A stretch of 64,000 nt of DNA from Pseudomonadota bacterium (GTDB lineage Bacteria > Pseudomonadota > Alphaproteobacteria > Rhodospirillales > Magnetospirillaceae). Shown here piece after piece: positions 60,278 through 64,000 of the stretch (positions are counted from its first letter, which is position 1; each line of letters starts with the position of its first letter). The stretch is taken from NCBI GenBank assembly GCA_023458315.1, contig JAEXAH010000018.1, positions 31,328 through 95,327 on the forward strand. Direction: 5' to 3'. A program made the position numbers and the translations under genes. The notes beneath the pieces were generated by a model. The model searched no databases. It was not told the origin of the DNA and was given only the letters and a program-made list of their open reading frames with translations.

Positions 60278-60289
60278 GACGCGGTCCCC

Positions 60290-60607
60290 TTATTTCTTTC
60301 GACTGTTTTTTTCCTCGATGCCCGACACGCCCGCGCGGCGGTTCAGTTCGGCCCACACGTCATCGGGCGCGACACCGGTTTCCGCCCACAGCACCAGCAG
60401 GTGATAGAGCAAATCGGCACTTTCGGCGGCCACCGCCGCCGGAGTCTCGGAAACGGCGGCCAGGGCGGTTTCCACCGCTTCTTCGCCCACCTTCTGCGCG
60501 ATCTTCTTGCGGCCCTTGGCGAACAGCTTGGCGGTGTAGCTGGTGTCCGGGTCGGCGCCCTTGCGGCTTTCGATCACGGCGAACAGGGTGTCGATGGCAT
60601 GGGTCAT
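60290..60607 (-). CDS. hisE: Phosphoribosyl-ATP pyrophosphatase
   Basis: 105 residues of the MazG-like helical fold. DTSYTAKLFAKGRKKIAQKVGEEAVE holds the metal-binding Glu set (named here only from its first 20 residues), and AESADLLYHLLVLW the second. It removes pyrophosphate from phosphoribosyl-ATP in histidine synthesis. ATG 60607 shares one base with the hisF stop (TGATG). Confidence 0.94.
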   Translation of the reverse strand: MTHAIDTLFAVIESRKGADPDTSYTAKLFAKGRKKIAQKVGEEAVETALAAVSETPAAVAAESADLLYHLLVLWAETGVAPDDVWAELNRRAGVSGIEEKNSRKK

Positions 60608-61380
60608 CAGCCGCGCTCCTCGACCGGACGCACCGGAATACCGGCGGCGGCCATGTGCGCCTTGGCCTGGGCAATGGTGTAGGTGCCGAAATGGAAGATG
60701 GAGGCGGCCAGCACGGCGGTGGCGTGGCCATCGCGGATGCCTTCCACCAGATGATCCAGATTGCCGACGCCGCCGCTGGCGATCACCGGCACAGTGACGG
60801 CGTCAGCCACGGCGCGGGTCAGCGGCAGGTTGAAGCCCTGCTTGGTGCCGTCGCGGTCCATGGAGGTCAGCAGGATTTCACCGGCGCCGTATTGCACCAT
60901 GCGCCGCGCCCAGTCCACGGCGTCGATGCCGGTGGCGTTGCGGCCACCATGGGTGAAGATTTCGAACTTGTTGGGGCCGGTCTGCTTGGCGTCGATGGCC
61001 ACCACGATGCACTGGCTGCCGAATTTCTCGGCCGCCTCGCGCACGAATTCCGGGCGGTGCACGGCGGCGGTGTTGATGCTGACCTTGTCGGCCCCGGCCA
61101 GCAGCAGCTTGCGGATGTCTTCCACCTGGCGCACGCCACCGCCCACGGTCAGCGGCATGAAGCACGCCTCGGCGGTGCGGCGGACCACGTCGTAGATGGT
61201 GTCACGGTTGTCCGAGCTGGCGGTGATGTCCAGGAAGGTCAGCTCGTCGGCACCGGCCTTGTCATAGACCTTGGCCTGCTCGACCGGGTCGCCCGCGTCG
61301 ATCAGATCGACGAAGTTGACGCCCTTGACCACGCGGCCGTCCTTGACGTCCAGGCAGGGGATGACACGCATCTTCAGCAT
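60607..61380 (-). CDS. hisF: Imidazole glycerol phosphate synthase, cyclase subunit
   Basis: 257 residues, a TIM barrel. VIPCLDVKDGRVVKG holds catalytic Asp11 region and VVAIDAKQT the second Asp near 130; GGVGNLDHL and DITASSDNR bind phosphate. It works with HisH to make imidazole glycerol phosphate and AICAR, the latter feeding purine synthesis through PurH (also in this window). Six bases separate it from hisA. Confidence 0.97.
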   Translation of the reverse strand: MLKMRVIPCLDVKDGRVVKGVNFVDLIDAGDPVEQAKVYDKAGADELTFLDITASSDNRDTIYDVVRRTAEACFMPLTVGGGVRQVEDIRKLLLAGADKVSINTAAVHRPEFVREAAEKFGSQCIVVAIDAKQTGPNKFEIFTHGGRNATGIDAVDWARRMVQYGAGEILLTSMDRDGTKQGFNLPLTRAVADAVTVPVIASGGVGNLDHLVEGIRDGHATAVLAASIFHFGTYTIAQAKAHMAAAGIPVRPVEERG

Positions 61381-61386
61381 GAAGGA

Positions 61387-62118
61387 TTACTCCGCCAGCA
61401 GGGCGATGGCCTGTTTCACGTCGATGCGGCCGTCATAGATGGCGCGGCCCGAGATGACACCGGCGATGCCGGATTCGGCCACCGCCTTCAGCGCCCGCAG
61501 ATCGTCCAGCGACGACACCCCGCCCGAGGCGATCACCGGCGTGGTGATGGCCCGGGCCAGATCGGCGGTGGCGGTGACGTTGGGACCGGCCAGCACGCCG
61601 TCGCGGTCGATGTCGGTGTAGATGATGGCGGCGGCGCCCGCATCCTCGAACTTCAGCGCCAGTTCCAGCACGGTCAGGTCCGAAGTCTCGGCCCAGCCCT
61701 CGACGGCGACGCGGCCGCCCTTGGCGTCGATGCCCACCGCCACACGGCCGGGGAAACGCTTGCACGCCTGCTTGACCAATTCGGGATCACGCAGCGCCAC
61801 GGTGCCCAGGATGACCCGCGACACGCCGCGCGCCAGCCAGTCCTCGATGGTCGCCATGTCGCGGATGCCGCCGCCCAATTGCACCGGCACGTTCACCGCC
61901 TTGAGGATCGACTCGACCGCCCCGGCATTGACCGGCTTGCCCGCGAAGGCGCCGTTCAGGTCGACCACGTGAATCCACTGGGCGCCGGCCTCGGCGAAGG
62001 CGCGGGCCTGGGCGCCGGGATCGGTGTTGAACACCGTCGCCTCTTCCATGAGGCCCAGCTTGAGGCGCACACAGGCGCCATCCTTGAGGTCGATGGCAGG
62101 AAACAGAATCATCGTCAT
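61387..62118 (-). CDS. hisA: Phosphoribosylformimino-AICAR-phosphate isomerase
   Basis: 243 residues, a TIM barrel like HisF. FPAIDLKDGACVRL supplies the first catalytic Asp, and IIYTDIDRDGVLAG the second; IASGGVSSLDDL binds phosphate. It performs the Amadori rearrangement before HisF/HisH. Seven bases lie between it and hisH. Confidence 0.97.
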   Translation of the reverse strand: MTMILFPAIDLKDGACVRLKLGLMEEATVFNTDPGAQARAFAEAGAQWIHVVDLNGAFAGKPVNAGAVESILKAVNVPVQLGGGIRDMATIEDWLARGVSRVILGTVALRDPELVKQACKRFPGRVAVGIDAKGGRVAVEGWAETSDLTVLELALKFEDAGAAAIIYTDIDRDGVLAGPNVTATADLARAITTPVIASGGVSSLDDLRALKAVAESGIAGVISGRAIYDGRIDVKQAIALLAE

Positions 62119-62125
62119 TGAACCT

Positions 62126-62776
62126 TTACGGCTTCCACTTGAGGAAGTTGGCGATCACCCGCAGGCCGGTGACCTGGCTTTTTTCCGGGTGGAATTGAGT
62201 GCCGACCAGATTGTCGCGGCCGATGGCGGCACAGATCGGCCCGCCGTAATCGACGCGGGCCAATTGGTGCCTGGGATCGGCCACCACATAGCGGTACGAG
62301 TGGACGAAATAGGCGTGCGGATTGTCCGGCAGATCGGCCAGCAGCGGATGGCTGCCCGGCACGAAGGCCAGTTCGTTCCAGCCCATATGCGGCACCTTCA
62401 GCGCCGGATCGGACGGAGTGATGGGCAAAACCTCGCCCTTGATCCAGTCCAGACCGGCATGGGTGCCGTGTTCGCGGCCGGTGGTGGCCAGCAATTGCAT
62501 GCCGACGCAGATGCCCATGAACGGACGGCCGCGTTCCAGCACCGCCTCGGTCATGGCCGCGACCATGCCGGGCAGGGCATCCAGACCGGCACGGCAATCG
62601 GCGAAGGCGCCGACGCCCGGCAGCACCACGCGGTCGGCGGCCCGCACCAGATCGGCATCGGACGTCACCACGATGGTAGCGTCCAACCCTTCCTCGGCCA
62701 CCACGCGCTCGAACGCCTTGGCGGCGGACCGCAGATTGCCCGAACCGTAATCGACGATGGCGACCCGCTGGCTCAC
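62126..62776 (-). CDS. hisH: Imidazole glycerol phosphate synthase, glutaminase subunit
   Basis: 216 residues from GTG 62776, which overlaps the hisB stop (GTGA). The class-I glutaminase triad is complete: Cys90 in MGICVGMQLL, and His and Glu in TQFHPEKSQ. VAIVDYGSGNLRS is the family start. It passes ammonia to HisF. A longer open frame exists upstream but runs inside hisB. Confidence 0.96.
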   Translation of the reverse strand: MSQRVAIVDYGSGNLRSAAKAFERVVAEEGLDATIVVTSDADLVRAADRVVLPGVGAFADCRAGLDALPGMVAAMTEAVLERGRPFMGICVGMQLLATTGREHGTHAGLDWIKGEVLPITPSDPALKVPHMGWNELAFVPGSHPLLADLPDNPHAYFVHSYRYVVADPRHQLARVDYGGPICAAIGRDNLVGTQFHPEKSQVTGLRVIANFLKWKP

Positions 62777-63372
62777 AGCGATCCCCCCAGCACGCCCTTG
62801 GTGGACGGCACCGCGTCGGCCTTGCGCGGGTCGATCTCGACCGCTTCGCGCAGGGCGCGGGCCAAAGCCTTGAAACAGGCTTCGACCATATGGTGGTTGT
62901 TGTCGCCGTACAGGCATTCCACGTGCAAGGTGACGCCCGCCGCCTGCGCGAACGCCTGGAACCATTCCTTGAACAATTCGGTGTCCATCTCGCCCAGCCG
63001 GTCCTGGGTGAATTTCACCTTCCAGATCAGATAGGGACGGTTGGACAGGTCCAGGGCGACGCGCACCAGCGTCTCGTCCATGGGCACATAGGCGTGACCA
63101 TAGCGGTTGATGCCCTTGCGGTCGCCCAGCGCCTGGTTCACCGCCTGACCGATGGCGATGCCCACGTCCTCGGTGGTGTGGTGGGCGTCGATATGCAGGT
63201 CGCCATCGGCCTCGACCTTGAGATCGATCAGGGAATGCCGGGACAATTGCTCCAGCATGTGATCCAGGAAACCGATGCCGGTGTCCACGTCGTAACGGCC
63301 GTTGCCGTCCAGGTCCACCGCGATGGCGATGGAGGTTTCATTGGTCTTGCGCTCGACGCTGCCCGTGCGCAT
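62773..63372 (-). CDS. hisB: Imidazoleglycerol-phosphate dehydratase
   Basis: 199 residues from ATG 63372 with AGGAGG six bases upstream. The manganese-binding repeats are DAHHTTEDVGI and DNNHHMVEACFK, with GIGFLDHMLEQ before them. It is the monofunctional type without a histidinol-phosphatase domain. First gene of hisBHAFE-hinT; the 152-base gap to divergent hslV should hold both promoters, though I find no convincing heat-shock promoter there. Confidence 0.97.
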   Translation of the reverse strand: MRTGSVERKTNETSIAIAVDLDGNGRYDVDTGIGFLDHMLEQLSRHSLIDLKVEADGDLHIDAHHTTEDVGIAIGQAVNQALGDRKGINRYGHAYVPMDETLVRVALDLSNRPYLIWKVKFTQDRLGEMDTELFKEWFQAFAQAAGVTLHVECLYGDNNHHMVEACFKALARALREAVEIDPRKADAVPSTKGVLGGSL

Positions 63373-63524
63373 AGGGGGCCTCCTTGCTGCTGTCATGGGT
63401 TTAGCAGGAAGCGGCCCGCGAAGGAAGGTCGCGGAACGGGATTTCCGCAACGAGCATGCTTCCCGGCGGCGAAATCCGCCTTATGTTATGCGGACCGCGT
63501 TTCCAGTCCGAAAGGCCCGCTTCC

Positions 63525-64000
63525 ATGTCCGAACTTCCTTCCTGGCACGGCACCACCATCCTGTCGGTGCGCAAGGGTGGCCGCGTGGTCATCGCCGGCG
63601 ACGGTCAGGTGTCGCTGGGCCAGACCGTGATCAAGGGCAACGCCCGCAAGGTCCGCCGCGTCGGCGGCGGCACCATCCTGGTGGGCTTCGCGGGCGCCAC
63701 CGCCGACGCCTTCACCCTGCTGGAGCGGCTGGAGGGCAAGCTGGAGAAGCATCCCGGCCAATTGACCCGCGCCTGCGTCGAGTTGGCCAAGGATTGGCGC
63801 ACCGACCGTTACCTGCGCCGCCTGGAGGCCATGATGGCGGTGGCCGACAAGGAGGTGTCGCTGGTCCTCACCGGCCAGGGCGACGTGCTGGAGCCCGAGG
63901 ACGGCATCATCGCCATCGGCTCGGGCGGCAATTACGCCCTGGCCGCCGCCCGCGCCCTGATCGACACCGACATCGACGCCGAGGCCATCGCCCGCAAGGC
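63525..64000 (+). CDS. hslV: ATP-dependent protease peptidase subunit HslV (3' end outside window)
   Basis: 158 codons are visible and the frame is open at the window end. After a nine-residue leader (MSELPSWHG) comes TTILSVRKGGRVVIAGDGQVSLGQT. The first Thr (residue 10) is the expected N-terminal nucleophile after the leader is removed. GFAGATADAFTL and AIGSGGNYALAAA are family blocks. HslV forms the proteolytic ring of the HslUV protease; hslU should follow beyond the window. Confidence 0.95.
   Translation, partial: MSELPSWHGTTILSVRKGGRVVIAGDGQVSLGQTVIKGNARKVRRVGGGTILVGFAGATADAFTLLERLEGKLEKHPGQLTRACVELAKDWRTDRYLRRLEAMMAVADKEVSLVLTGQGDVLEPEDGIIAIGSGGNYALAAARALIDTDIDAEAIARK

Noticed and set aside
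1..64000. CRISPR array, rRNA or magnetosome genes
   Set aside because: No regularly spaced repeats, no rRNA and no mam/mms-type genes were seen on either strand.

Overview
The window looks like the chromosome of a GC-rich alphaproteobacterium, most likely a Magnetospirillum-like member of the Rhodospirillales. This rests on overall gene content and style (hisB-H-A-F-E next to a divergent hslV, htpX-rsmB, many flagellar or surface-glycan sugar genes, a sensor diguanylate cyclase). It is an inference; no rRNA or magnetosome gene is present to settle it. Genes are densely packed and many start inside the stop codon of the gene before (ATGA or GTGA overlaps).

Bases 1-15291 hold a nonulosonic-acid (sialic/legionaminic/pseudaminic-type sugar) locus. 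It contains an ATP-grasp ligase, three different CMP-sugar-type cytidylyltransferases, a NeuB-family synthase, a CBS-domain sugar-1-phosphate nucleotidyltransferase (PtmE-like), a DegT aminotransferase, a Gfo/Idh oxidoreductase, a GNAT acetyltransferase and glycosyltransferase-like proteins. A divergent three-gene unit carries a winged-helix regulator, an aldo/keto reductase and an ABC exporter. Two copies of a TYGTTCA-N5-TGAACAA palindrome lie in the divergent promoter region, one over the regulator start and one inside a predicted promoter of the sugar operon.

Bases 15310-22039 (minus strand) form a compact seven-gene cassette: MaoC dehydratase, SDR, FkbH/HAD-IIIC enzyme, acyl carrier protein, MBOAT O-acyltransferase and two SGNH-type proteins. 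It reads as a machine that builds an unusual acyl group on a carrier protein and transfers it across the membrane to a glycan.

Bases 22170-47665 mix housekeeping genes (purH, htpX, rsmB, gmhB, moaA, nadK, thrS, infC) with envelope-sugar genes. The latter are a WbpM/CapD-type dehydratase, a UDP-sugar dehydrogenase, a five-gene glycosyltransferase/deacetylase operon, an FkbM methyltransferase, GT4 and GT9 enzymes and a GT39-like membrane protein. A DUF2478-DUF364 fusion lies divergent from moaA. infC probably starts at an ATA codon. An autotransporter-type beta-barrel follows, and then a secreted WD40-caspase protein on the other strand.

Bases 50159-54469 hold a tRNA-Ser(CGA) gene and an element of about 4.2 kb integrated into its 3' end. 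The element is bounded by perfect 61-bp direct repeats and carries a tyrosine integrase, a small membrane protein, a HUH-type rolling-circle replication initiator, an AlpA/excisionase-like protein, a short conserved-looking gene and several dense clusters of inverted repeats.

Bases 54587-64000 hold a secreted LprI-like protein, a divergent mpl/ldcA peptidoglycan-recycling pair whose starts overlap, a CHASE/PAS/GGDEF diguanylate cyclase, the hisBHAFE-hinT operon ending in a strong terminator, and the start of hslV.
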